Shown one piece after another: positions 41,248 through 49,418 of a stretch of 64,000 nucleotides of DNA (the first letter of the stretch is position 1; every line of letters starts with the position of its first letter). A program made the translations under genes and the position numbers. The notes under the pieces were generated by a model. The model was not told the origin of the DNA, ran no database searches, and saw only the letters and a list, made by a program, of their open reading frames with translations. Source of the DNA: Paludibacterium paludis (GTDB lineage: Bacteria; Pseudomonadota; Gammaproteobacteria; Burkholderiales; Chromobacteriaceae). Location: contig NZ_CP069161.1 of the NCBI RefSeq assembly GCF_018802605.1, forward strand, positions 744,001-808,000. The letters run 5' to 3'.

Positions 41248-42231
41248 ATGAAACTCGCCACCTATCGCAATGACAACCGCGACGGCCGACTGATGGTGGT
41301 CAGCCGGGATCTGAGCCGCGCCATCGAGGCCGGCGAACGCGTGCCAACCCTGCAGTACGCGCTCGACAACTGGGGGCGCGCAAGCCCCATCCTGGAAGAG
41401 CTGTATGCCGCCCTGAACCGGGGCGACGCAGCCGGCAGCGTGGCATTCGACGCGGAGCGCTGCGCGAGCCCGCTGCCGCGCGCTTACCAGTGGGCGGACG
41501 GCAGCGCCTACTTGAATCATGTGGAGCTCGTACGGCGCGCGCGGGGAGCCGACGTGCCGCAAAGCTTCTACACCGATCCGCTGATGTATCAGGGCGGCTC
41601 GGACGCATTCCTCGGTCCGCGCGATGCGATTGCCTTGCGGGATCCTGCCTGGGGGCTGGATTTCGAAGGCGAGGTGGCGGTGGTGACGGACGACGTGCCG
41701 CTTGGCGCGACCGTGGAGATCTGCGCCGGGGCGATCCGCCTGCTGATGCTGGTCAACGATGTCAGCCTGCGCGGTCTGATTCCGGGCGAACTGGCCAAGG
41801 GGTTCGGTTTCTTCCAGAGCAAGCCCGCCAGCAGCTTTTCTCCGGTGGCGGTGACGCCGGACGAACTGGGGGCGGCCTGGTCCGCGGGCAAGGTGCACCT
41901 GCCGCTGCTTGTCGAGTACAACGGCGCCTTTTTCGGCAATCCCGACGCCGGCGTGGAAATGCAGTTCTCGTTTCCGGAACTGGTGGCGCATGTCGCGCGC
42001 ACCCGGGAGTTGTGCGCGGGCTCCATCATCGGTTCGGGCACCGTGTCCAACAAGGATCGCCACCGGGGCTCCTGCTGCCTCGCCGAAGTGCGCATGATCG
42101 AGACCATCGAGGAGGGGGCGCCGCGTACACCGTTCATGAAGGCGGGCGACCGTGTGCGCATCGAGATGAAGGATGCGTCGGGGAACAGCATTTTCGGGGC
42201 GATCGACCAAATGGTGGTGGCTCATGACTGA
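41248..42231 (+). CDS. Fumarylacetoacetate hydrolase family protein
   Basis: The last step of the pathway, giving fumarate and acetoacetate. The 327 residues have an FAH-fold C-terminal domain. The metal-binding acidic residues are in LDFEGEVAVV, with LMLVNDVSLRGLIPGELAKGFGFF bordering the active site and GSGTVSNKD in the typical position. It overlaps maiA by 8 bases. In this operon its substrate is almost certainly fumarylacetoacetate. Confidence 0.92.
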   Translation: MKLATYRNDNRDGRLMVVSRDLSRAIEAGERVPTLQYALDNWGRASPILEELYAALNRGDAAGSVAFDAERCASPLPRAYQWADGSAYLNHVELVRRARGADVPQSFYTDPLMYQGGSDAFLGPRDAIALRDPAWGLDFEGEVAVVTDDVPLGATVEICAGAIRLLMLVNDVSLRGLIPGELAKGFGFFQSKPASSFSPVAVTPDELGAAWSAGKVHLPLLVEYNGAFFGNPDAGVEMQFSFPELVAHVARTRELCAGSIIGSGTVSNKDRHRGSCCLAEVRMIETIEEGAPRTPFMKAGDRVRIEMKDASGNSIFGAIDQMVVAHD

Positions 42232-42871
42232 ACGGGTGCTGTATGGCTACTTTCGCTCATCGGCGGCGTACCGGGTGCGTCTGGCTCTGAATCTCAAGGG
42301 TCTTGACTACCGCCAGGAGGCGGTCAACCTGCTCAAGGGCGAGCAGCAGGCTCAGCATTACCTCGGCATCAATCCTCAGGGCCTCGTGCCGGCGCTGGCG
42401 GACGGTCCGATCGTGCTGACCCAGTCGCTGGCGATCTGCGAATACCTTGACGAGGCTTATCCCGCTACTCATCGGCTCTTGCCGGGCGATGCCGCGCAGC
42501 GGGCCGCCATCCGCGCCATTGCCCTGGCCGTCGCATGCGACATTCATCCGCTCAATAACACGAGGGTGCTCAAGTATCTGACCGCCGAGCTGTCGCTCGA
42601 CGACGAAAGTCGCGATGCCTGGTATCGCCATTGGGTGACCAAGGGGCTGGGCGTGATCGAACGCATGGTTGAGGGCTCGGCGGGTCGCTATGCGATCGGC
42701 AACAGTGTGACGCTCGCCGATGTGTGTCTGGTTCCGCAGCTTTTCAATGCGTGGCGATTCAATGTGGATACCTCCCGCTGGCCCACCCTGGAGCGTATCG
42801 ATGCCGCGCTGGCGGAGCTCCCGGCGTTCCGTTCCGCGCACCCGTCCCAACAGGCTGATTTCGTGGGGTAA
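42224..42871 (+). CDS. maiA: Maleylacetoacetate isomerase
   Basis: A zeta-class glutathione transferase that isomerises maleylacetoacetate to fumarylacetoacetate. 215 residues. The N-terminal glutathione-site motif is RSSAAYRVRLALNLKG, and QSLAICEYLDE and the C-terminal IGNSVTLADVCLVPQLFNA are typical. The start at 42224 overlaps the end of the FAH gene. It is the last gene of the operon. Confidence 0.94.
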   Translation: MTERVLYGYFRSSAAYRVRLALNLKGLDYRQEAVNLLKGEQQAQHYLGINPQGLVPALADGPIVLTQSLAICEYLDEAYPATHRLLPGDAAQRAAIRAIALAVACDIHPLNNTRVLKYLTAELSLDDESRDAWYRHWVTKGLGVIERMVEGSAGRYAIGNSVTLADVCLVPQLFNAWRFNVDTSRWPTLERIDAALAELPAFRSAHPSQQADFVG

Positions 42872-42915
42872 ATTTTTTTTACGACGATTTTGTGAAAAAA
42901 ATATCGCCAAAATGC

Positions 42916-42944
42916 TTGACCGGCATGATTAGCTCTGGTTAAAT
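42916..42944 (+). promoter_or_regulatory. Promoter of tRNA-Phe
   Basis: TTGACC (42916-42921) and TTAAAT (42939-42944) are 17 bases apart and followed by a GC-rich GGCGACC, the discriminator type linked to stringent control of stable RNA genes. The tRNA starts 38 bases further on. Confidence 0.75.
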
Positions 42945-42982
42945 GGCGACCTCTGACAGCGACACAGCGCTGAAACAGAAAC

Positions 42983-43058
42983 GGCCAAGTAGCTCAGTTG
43001 GTAGAGCAGCGGATTGAAAATCCGCGTGTCGGTGGTTCGATTCCGCCCTTGGCCACCA
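42983..43058 (+). tRNA. tRNA-Phe (anticodon GAA)
   Basis: The acceptor stem GGCCAAG/CTTGGCC has discriminator A and encoded CCA. The D-arm GCTCAGTTGGTAGAGC is present. The anticodon loop TTGAAAA gives GAA, and the T-loop is TTCGATT. It marks the boundary between core genome and the accessory region. Confidence 0.96.
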
Positions 43059-43068
43059 TAATTTTTAG

Positions 43069-43099
43069 CACCCAACCATTATATTGGTTGGGTGTTTTT
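43069..43099 (+). terminator. Terminator after tRNA-Phe
   Basis: The perfect 10-base stem CACCCAACCA/TGGTTGGGTG with a 6-base loop is followed by five T, 11 bases past the tRNA. Confidence 0.9.
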
Positions 43100-43101
43100 A
43101 C

Positions 43102-43243
43102 GTGCGTTGTGCGCTCAGTGTGAGTGCATTCCTGCGGGTGCAGGTCCCGCCTTAAGCTGATTACAGCGAATAAAGTGAAGCGCAACTACATGAGGGTGAC
43201 CGAATGTGGGGAGGAAGCGTGGAGCCATAAACTGCGAACCGAT
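43102..43243 (+). mobile_element. Possible group II intron 5' fragment
   Basis: Immediately after the terminator T-run the DNA begins GTGCG, the usual 5' end of bacterial group II introns. It continues with segments that look like intron domain I (GGGTGCAGGTCCCGCC; GAGGGTGACCGAATGTGGGG; AGGAAGCGTGGAGCC). It is cut off by the IS5-type remnant. No intron protein is present. The assignment rests on pattern memory only. Confidence 0.4.
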
Positions 43244-43406
43244 GGACTAGGCTCTGTTTGCTAAGGCCCTCAAATATCGTCGTATCATGGCAATGTGAAT
43301 GCTCGCCAAATAATGTAGCGCCAGTTTTTCGTAGCGTGTCGCTACGGCGCGCGCTTCTTTGAGCCAGCCAAGACAGCGTTCGATCACGTTGCGCCGCCTA
43401 TACTGT
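43244..43406 (-). repeat. Left arm of a 163-bp inverted repeat (IS5-type 3' end)
   Basis: This stretch matches 48180-48342 in inverted orientation with only a few differences, including the CTAG at the outer edge. The arms enclose the IS21 and IS66 elements. Confidence 0.85.
43247..43403 (-). pseudogene. IS5-family transposase, 3' remnant (left copy)
   Basis: About 50 codons of the transposase C-terminus: RRRNVIERCLGWLKEARAVA, then TRYEKLALHYLASIHIAMIR and the end LRALANRA. The rest is missing because the IS21 element begins at 43404. The catalytic Glu region of the DDE domain is in this part, but the Asp residues are lost. Confidence 0.85.
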
Positions 43407-43457
43407 CAATCAGCGTCGAATTTTGACCACCTGTCAGCGTTGAATTTTGACCAGGCA

Positions 43458-44189
43458 TCAGGCCGCTTTCCGACGCTTTTTGAACCGGTAGGAATCATTC
43501 CCCGTCTCCAGAATGTCGCAGTGGTGCGTCACCCGATCCAGCAGCGCCGTCGTCATCTTCGCGTCGCCGAACACACTCACCCATTCCCCGAAGCTCAGGT
43601 TTGTCGTCACGATCAGGCTCGTCTTCTCGTACAGCTGGCTGATCAGGTGAAACAGCAGCGCGCCGCCTGATTCCGGAAACGGCAAGTAGCCCAGTTCGTC
43701 CAGTATCACCGCGTCCATCAGCGCCAGCTGACGCGACAGGTGCCCGGCTTTGCCGACCCGCTTTTCCTGCTCCAGCAGATTGACCAGATCCACTGCGTTA
43801 TAGAACCGTACCCGCTTGCCCTGATGAATCGCCGCCACGCCCAGCGCCGTCGCCAGGTGGGTTTTGCCCGTCCCGGTTCCGCCCACCAGAATCAGGTTGC
43901 GCGCTTCTGCCAGGTAGTCACCGCTGGCCAACGCGGTCACGCGCTCTGCCGATAGCGGACTTTCCGACCAGTCAAAGCCCGTCAGATCCCGGTGGTGCGG
44001 GAAGCGCGCGGCTTTCATCTGGTAGCTCAGGCTGCGCGCTTGCCGGTCAGCCTGCTCCGCCTCCAGCAGACGCAGCAGCATCGCCTCGACGGTCAAAGCC
44101 TGGCGGCCGGTTTCGGCCATCAGCTCGCCCCAGGCGCTGGCCATCCCGTACAGCTTCAGCGCTTTCAGTTTGTTCAGATGATCAGTCAT
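43458..44189 (-). CDS. istB: IS21 helper ATPase IstB
   Basis: An AAA+-type ATPase that assists the IstA transposase in target selection. It has 243 residues, Walker [10 protein letters not shown], Walker [14 protein letters not shown] and the sensor region [10 protein letters not shown]. It appears intact. Its start overlaps the istA stop by 8 bases, the normal arrangement. Confidence 0.93.
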   Translation of the reverse strand: MTDHLNKLKALKLYGMASAWGELMAETGRQALTVEAMLLRLLEAEQADRQARSLSYQMKAARFPHHRDLTGFDWSESPLSAERVTALASGDYLAEARNLILVGGTGTGKTHLATALGVAAIHQGKRVRFYNAVDLVNLLEQEKRVGKAGHLSRQLALMDAVILDELGYLPFPESGGALLFHLISQLYEKTSLIVTTNLSFGEWVSVFGDAKMTTALLDRVTHHCDILETGNDSYRFKKRRKAA

Positions 44190-45644
44190 GGCAGCCCTCC
44201 AGCAACTGGTCGTAACGCGCGCAGTTCGCCGCCGGCGCTTCTTTCAGCTGCAAGTTCTCCATCACGCTCAACGCTGCCGGACGGGCAGGTTCGGTCAGCC
44301 GGCGCAGCTCATTCAGAATGATGGGCGCGCTCATCGCCTTGTGTTCCAGCGACAGCTGGCAGGCCACCTCCAGCGCGTCCAGACCGGTTTCTCGCGCTGC
44401 CAGCAGCAGATCGGCAAAGGCCCGATCGCCTTTGGCCTGTTTCATCAGCGTCTGGCGCACGGTTTTAATCGCCGCCGGCAGTACCCATTCGACGAAGGGC
44501 CGGCCATGCCGCAAGGCGCCAGGCTTGGTTTGCAGGATCGGCACGTAGTGCCGAAGCGCCGGTCGTGGCAGGCGATTTCGGCGCCGTCCGCGACAGCGCG
44601 AATCTGGCCGGCGCTGATGCGCACAGACACCACCTTGCCCGCCCATTGTGCCGGCAAGCTGTAACGGTTGCGGTCTATCGTCACCAGGCAGGTGCTGGAG
44701 ACGCGCAATGCCTGCTCCACATAGCTGTCGAACGGCATGGTGATGGGCGTCAGATGCTGCCGCTCGTCTGCCCAGGCTTCGGCTACCGTCACCGGCAGGT
44801 CCGGATGTTTGCGTTGCCCCAGTTCGCGGCAACGTTGCGCCAGGTGGGCATTGAGCGCCGTGAAGTCGGCAAAGCGCGGGGTGGGCGTGAACAGCCATTC
44901 CCGGATATTGCCGACCTGATTCTCCACTTGCCCTTTTTCCCAGCCCGAAGCCGGCGTGCAAGCTACCGGCTCGAACAGGTAGTGATTGGCCAAAGCCAGG
45001 TGCCGGCTGTTGAAACGGCGGGACTTGCCGGTAAAGATGGCGTCCACCACCGTCTTGAGGTTGTCGTAGATCACCTTGCGTGGCGCGCCGCCTAAGAAGG
45101 CGAAAGCCTGGACGTGGGCATCCAGCACCATTTCCTGGGTTTCGCGCGGATAGGCGATGACGAAAGGCTGGCGACTATAGGCCAATCGGAAGTGCGCCAG
45201 CTTGATGGTCTGGGTAATGCCGCCGAGTACCACCTGTTCGTAGCTCCAGTCGAATTGGCAGATCTCGCCCGGCGCGAAGAGCAGCGGGACGAAGGCCTGC
45301 TTCGGCGTGAGGGTGCCGGGCTTGGAGGCCTTCCAGGCTTTGACGTGGCGCTGAATGCTGTCGTAGGCGCCCCGGTACCCCTCGGCCTGCAGGCATTCGA
45401 ACAGACGACGGGCGGTACGCCGCTGTGCCTTGGGCAGATGGCTATCGTGCTCAAGCCAGGCGTTCAGCGTGTCCATGAAGGCGCCGAGCCTGGGGCGGCG
45501 GGGTTGGCGCTGATATTGCGGGGCGGTGGTGGTCTTGAGGTATTTCTTGACGGTGTTGCGGGAGAGGTTGAGGGAGCGGGCAACAGCGCTGATGCTCTCG
45601 TTGCCCACCAGGTGGCGGCGGCGGATCTTGCCGATGGTTTCCAT
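44182..45644 (-). pseudogene. istA: IS21 transposase IstA, frameshifted
   Basis: The N-terminal 380 or so codons (METIGKIRRRHLVGNESISA helix-turn-helix, then the DDE core with QFDWSYEQV, VIYDNLKTVV and EKGQVENQVGNIREW) are in one frame. Near 44558, after ACHDRRF, the frame changes and the C-terminus (HYVPILQTKPGALRHGRPFV onward) continues in another. A single missing base explains it. IstA is not known to use programmed frameshifting, so this copy is probably dead. The start chosen is the Met of METIGK. Confidence 0.85.
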
Positions 45645-45761
45645 GCAAATCACTCCAGGTTTGCCCTCGCCAAAAGGCGAAGTGTGGCACATGCCCGGGG
45701 TGGTCAAAATTGGACGCTGTTTACCCCGGGAACCTGGTCACTTTTGCACGCTGTTTAACAG

Positions 45762-46957
45762 CGCCGTTGTGTTGTCAGCCAGTCATGCAATATCGCGAGG
45801 CGTGGCTTGCTGTGTTCTTGCCGTACCGCTCGGCGTCGTTCCGGCGGACTGCCCCGGATGGCGGTTTCAATGTCGTACAGGGCCCCGATCTGCTCGAGCG
45901 CTTCACGGGTCAGGTCGCAGGCGCGACTGGTGTGCAGATCGTGGAACTTGCGGCGCACATGCGCCCAGCAGGCCGCCTCCACTATCGTGCCATCCTGGTA
46001 CAGCTCATTGAAGCCCGCATAGGCATCGGCCTGCAGGACGCCCTTGAAAGACTTCAGGTGGGCGCGCGGGTGCAAGCCTTGCCGGTCCGGCGAGTAGGCG
46101 AACCACACCGCGGGCGGAGCCTTGCCGCCGCTGGGCCGGTCGTCGCGAACGTAAGTCCACAGCCGTCCGGTCTTGGTTTTACCCCGTCCCAGCGCCAGCA
46201 CCGGCACCGGCGTATCGTCGGCATGCAACTTGTCTCCACTCAGCACATGCTGACGCAGGGTGTCGGTCAGTGGGCGCAGCAAGCGGCTGCAGCCACCGAC
46301 CCAATCGGCCAGCGTCGCATCATCCAGTTCGACGCCTTCCCGTTGGTAGATCTGGCTCTGCCGATAGAGCGGCAGGTGATCCCCGAACTTGCTCATCAGC
46401 ACATGGGCCAACAAGCCGGGGCCGGCGAAGCGGCGAGCGATGGGGCGAGAGGGAGCGGCGGCCTGACTCATGCCTTCGCAGCACGAGCAGGTGTATTTGG
46501 GGCGCACATGGCGTACGACACGGAAGCTCGCCGGCACATACTCGAGCACTTCCGCGCTGTCTTCGCCGATCGGGTGCCAGTCACCGCCGCACGCGGGGCA
46601 AGCCGGTGCTTCGGGTTGATGGATCAGCACCTGGCGCGGCAGGTGCGGCGGTAAAGGCTTGCGCGTCGGACGCCGTGCCGTTGTCGTGGCCGGGAGGGCC
46701 GTGACTGACAGCGTCTCGGCTTCATCGGCTTGCAGCTCTTCCAGTTCCAGCTGCAATTGCTCGATCTGGCGCACCAGCTTCTCCGAGCGGCGACCGAACA
46801 GCATGCGACGCAGCTTGGCGATCAGCAGAGTGAGGCGCTCAATTTCGTGGGTGCGGGAAGAAACGGACTCTTGCCATTGCTGGACCTCCGCCGCCATGGA
46901 CAGGACCAACGCCTTGAGTGCGTCGATATTGTCGGGTAGCGAGTGTGTGGTCAGCAT
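45762..46957 (-). pseudogene. tnpC: IS66 transposase TnpC, C-terminus lost
   Basis: About 398 codons remain. An N-terminal leucine-zipper-like stretch (IERLTLLIAKLRRMLFGRRS), a zinc-finger region (CPACGGDW ... CSCCEG) and the DDE domain (GDKLHADDTPVPVL; LQADAYAGFNELY; ACWAHVRRKFHD) are seen. The last third, with the catalytic Glu, is cut away by the IS21 end and the frame runs into IS21 DNA. The ATG at 46957 is chosen because it matches the usual IS66 TnpC start. Confidence 0.85.
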
Positions 46958-47001
46958 GTAGACATGCTGCCAGAGCCAAGGGTGGGCGCGAAACTGTCGA
47001 T

Positions 47002-47346
47002 TCAGACAGTCTCGGGCGCCCAACTGCGCCGTGGCTGGCGCCAGTCGATGCCCTCGAGGAGCATCGCTAACTGTGCGGTGGTCAGATAAACACAGCCGGA
47101 TTCTGCCGCAGGCCATATAAAACGGCCGTGCTCGAGTCGTTTGCAAAACAGACAGAGGCCATCTCCCGACCACTAAAGCAGCTTGATGCGATCTCCGCGG
47201 CGCCCCCGGAACACGAGCACATGGCCGGAGAACGGATTCTGCTCGCGGGTATCCTGGACAAGGCTGGCCAACCCATCGAAACCGCGGCGCATGTCGGTGT
47301 GGCCGGCGATCAACCAGACTTGGGTTCCGGTAGGCAAGCCGATCAT
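47002..47346 (-). pseudogene. tnpB: IS66 accessory protein TnpB with internal amber stop
   Basis: The frame reads MIGLPTGTQVWLIAGHTDMR, then RRGFDGLASLVQ, and FRGRRGDRIKLL followed by TAG where the family has Trp (LLWW). After the stop it continues GDGLCLFCKRLEHGRF to the natural end. One base change (TGG to TAG) accounts for it. It overlaps tnpA by four bases (ATGA). Confidence 0.8.
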
Positions 47347-47708
47347 GCGCCGAGCTCCCGCAACAGCAAACGTAAGGTATCCGGGTCGGGTCGCCCCTGG
47401 ATGCGCACCCGTCCCTTCGGCAAGAACAGTTCGACCTCGCCGATGGCGGCCGGTGCGGGAGCATTCGGCTCATCGCGGATCTGCACGGGCAACAACACGG
47501 GTGAGGCAGGTTGAGGTAAGGGAAGCAGCTCGCCGGTCTTGTACTGATGGCGCCAGTTGAACAGCACGTTGGCGTTGAGGTCATGCTCGCGAGCCAACCG
47601 CGACACGGAAACTCCCGGCTGCAGGGAGGCCTCGACCAGGCGCAGCTTGAAATCGAGCGGGAAGTTCGGCCGACGGGGGGGCTTCTTCCTTGGCGGAGAG
47701 GTATCCAA
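47343..47708 (-). CDS. tnpA: IS66 accessory protein TnpA
   Basis: 121 residues. The N-terminal helix-turn-helix FPLDFKLRLVEASLQPGVSV with SRLAREHDLNANVLFNWR is typical of IS66 TnpA/IS3 OrfA-like DNA-binding proteins. It appears intact and is coupled to tnpB. Confidence 0.88.
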   Translation of the reverse strand: MDTSPPRKKPPRRPNFPLDFKLRLVEASLQPGVSVSRLAREHDLNANVLFNWRHQYKTGELLPLPQPASPVLLPVQIRDEPNAPAPAAIGEVELFLPKGRVRIQGRPDPDTLRLLLRELGA

Positions 47709-47792
47709 AAAATGATGTCCATGAAAAATTTGATGGACATCATTCTCACTGAATTATGGTGGGAATCCAGACGGTGCTGGCCGGGTGCTTAC

Positions 47793-47940
47793 CAGGAATC
47801 TCATCCATTAGCCAGTTACAAATGCGCATTCTGTCTGCGCTGAAGGTCAAAAAACCGACTGCCAGCAAGCAATTGCCCCTTCTGTAGTGGAGCGTTTTGA
47901 ACACCACTATAGAAGAATCAAAGGCTTACGTGATTAGCTG
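47793..47940. other. Intergenic stretch between IS66 end and IS5-type remnant
   Basis: No gene is seen. The TAGTGG/CCACTA pair around 47886-47910 can form a weak hairpin. It is probably leftover DNA between insertion events. Confidence 0.4.
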
Positions 47941-48339
47941 TTGAACTCGGGCGGCCAGGCTCATGAGTCCCGGTATTTTGAACTCTTGCTTGAGGCCATC
48001 CGGATTTGCCGTCGGAGCGGAATGGTACGGCAACGACCGCAAAGGGTGGCTGGTGACAAGGGGTACAGCCATCGACGGATTCGTCAATGGCGGCGTAAGC
48101 GGGGAATACAGGCCGTCATTCCCGAGCGTAAAGACCAGAGAGCCCACCGTCGGGGCCGACCGCCCAAGTTCGAACGGTAACAGTATAGGCGGCGCAACGT
48201 GATCGAACGCTGTCTTGGCTGGCTCAAAGAAGCGCGCGCCGTAGCGACACGCTACGAAAAACTGGCGCTACATTATTTGGCGAGCATCCACATTGCCATG
48301 ATACGACAATATTTGAGGGCCTTAGCAAACAGGGCCTAG
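47941..48339 (+). pseudogene. IS5-family transposase, 3' part (right copy)
   Basis: The frame starts abruptly with SGGQAHESRYFELLLEA and continues through GDKGYSHRRIRQWRRKRGIQ and VIPERKDQRAHRRGRPPKFE. A TAA stop at 48178-48180 breaks it before YRRRNVIERCLGWLKEARAV, which carries on in the same frame to LRALANRA and its natural stop. It is thus truncated at the 5' end and carries a nonsense codon. Confidence 0.85.
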
Positions 48340-48342
48340 TCC
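48180..48342 (+). repeat. Right arm of the 163-bp inverted repeat
   Basis: It pairs with 43244-43406. Its outer edge CTAGTCC overlaps the stop codon of the WbpL-like gene. Confidence 0.85.
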
Positions 48343-49418
48343 CTCACCTCCTGATCGCTAGGCAAACAGGGATCCGGCCTGCCAGCCCCCAACCACAACG
48401 CTGCCAACACCAGTGGCAAATACGCCACCATCACAAACACCGTAACTCCGGCCGGCCATTGTACGCACGACCAAGCCCAAGGACCTAGCCACAATCCATT
48501 TACTGTTGCCACGAGCAACGTGACAGAGCGATGGCCAGCCTTGCGGTCTCCCTGCCACCGGCGAGATAAGCGTTGGTAGGCATGACTACGATGCGCTTCA
48601 TACCAGCGCTCCCCGCGCAGTATGCGAGTGAGTAGCGTGACGGTTGCATCAGTCACAAAAACAGCAGCCAGCACTAACCATACAGCATAATTCAACCATC
48701 CAGCTTGAACAGAAAGCAGAGCCAAGGCGAACACCATGAACGCCAGCCACGTGCTGCCCACGTCCCCCATGAAGATTTTAGCGGGGGGCCAATTGAGTAG
48801 CAGAAAACCCACCGTTGCTGCAGCTACGCACAACATCCACATCCAAATAGGACTTTGAATCGCACTCGGTTCAGTCCATACAGCTAACGCCCCACCAACT
48901 AGCAAAATAAATACCACCTGTACCCCGGCAATACCGTCGATACCATCCATGAAATTGAACAGATTGATCCACCACACGCCAACCAGGAGCAAGAACCCAA
49001 ACAGGATCCAGCCAGTTACCTTAAACTCCAATACTCCGCTCAAGACCAATTCAGGCAAATCACCAAATATAATCAGCGCCCCAGCACAAACGACTACCTG
49101 CACACCTAACCGCACCCGTGCAGACAAGTGCTCCATATCGTCGCGCAACCCCACTGCAGCCAACACGGCTGCAAGTCCCAGCACCCCACCACCGACAATC
49201 CAGCCAAAGAACAACACCAAACCGACACCGGCAAGACTTCCTGCGGCCACAATGCCCAGACCACCGCCATTTGGAGTAGGTTGCAAATGAGATGAGCGGT
49301 GATTAGGCAATTGTATCAAGCGCAGGATCTCAGCACGGCGCAGTACCCACGCCGCCGCCGCCCAGGCAAGCAGGGCGATCGTTGTAAGCAGGGTCATCAT
49401 GGTCGCCATCAGGCTCAT
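48336..49418 (-). CDS. WbpL/WecA-type undecaprenyl-phosphate sugar-1-phosphate transferase
   Basis: It likely starts O-antigen synthesis by moving a HexNAc-1-phosphate (GlcNAc, FucNAc or QuiNAc) from UDP to undecaprenyl phosphate at the inner membrane. The protein has 360 residues and about ten membrane segments. Family motifs are LPNHRSSHLQPTPNGGGLGI, the Asp pair GLRDDMEHLSARVRL, NLFNFMDGIDGIAG and KIFMGDVGSTW, with the loop YEAHRSHAYQRL near residue 280. It is the last gene of the cluster, and its start overlaps the SDR stop (ATGA). Its stop codon lies in the CTAG at the edge of an IS5-type remnant, so the natural C-terminus may be altered. Confidence 0.9.
   Translation of the reverse strand: MSLMATMMTLLTTIALLAWAAAAWVLRRAEILRLIQLPNHRSSHLQPTPNGGGLGIVAAGSLAGVGLVLFFGWIVGGGVLGLAAVLAAVGLRDDMEHLSARVRLGVQVVVCAGALIIFGDLPELVLSGVLEFKVTGWILFGFLLLVGVWWINLFNFMDGIDGIAGVQVVFILLVGGALAVWTEPSAIQSPIWMWMLCVAAATVGFLLLNWPPAKIFMGDVGSTWLAFMVFALALLSVQAGWLNYAVWLVLAAVFVTDATVTLLTRILRGERWYEAHRSHAYQRLSRRWQGDRKAGHRSVTLLVATVNGLWLGPWAWSCVQWPAGVTVFVMVAYLPLVLAALWLGAGRPDPCLPSDQEVRD

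Larger units (their letters stand above)
43404..45761 (-). mobile_element. IS21-family insertion sequence
   Basis: The ends are TGTCAATCAGCGTCG at 43404 and, reversed, TGTTAAACAGCGTGC at 45761. Each is followed inward by a second related copy (CAGCGTTGAATTTTGACC; CAGCGTCCAATTTTGACC), the multiple terminal repeats usual in IS21. It carries istA (frameshifted) and istB. The flanks differ (IS5 remnant left, IS66 right) and no target duplication is visible, so a rearrangement followed insertion. Confidence 0.85.
45762..47792 (-). mobile_element. IS66-family insertion sequence, truncated
   Basis: The IS66 order tnpA-tnpB-tnpC is present on the minus strand. One end is seen: from 47792 inward it reads GTAAGCACCCGGCCAGCACC, an IS66-type terminus starting GTAA. 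The other end is missing because the IS21 replaces everything beyond 45762. A palindrome ATGATGTCCAT/ATGGACATCAT lies at 47711-47740, just before tnpA. Confidence 0.8.

Noticed and set aside
42994..43185. 63-codon frame antisense to tRNA-Phe and its terminator
   Set aside because: It covers a tRNA gene and a terminator; no coding signal.
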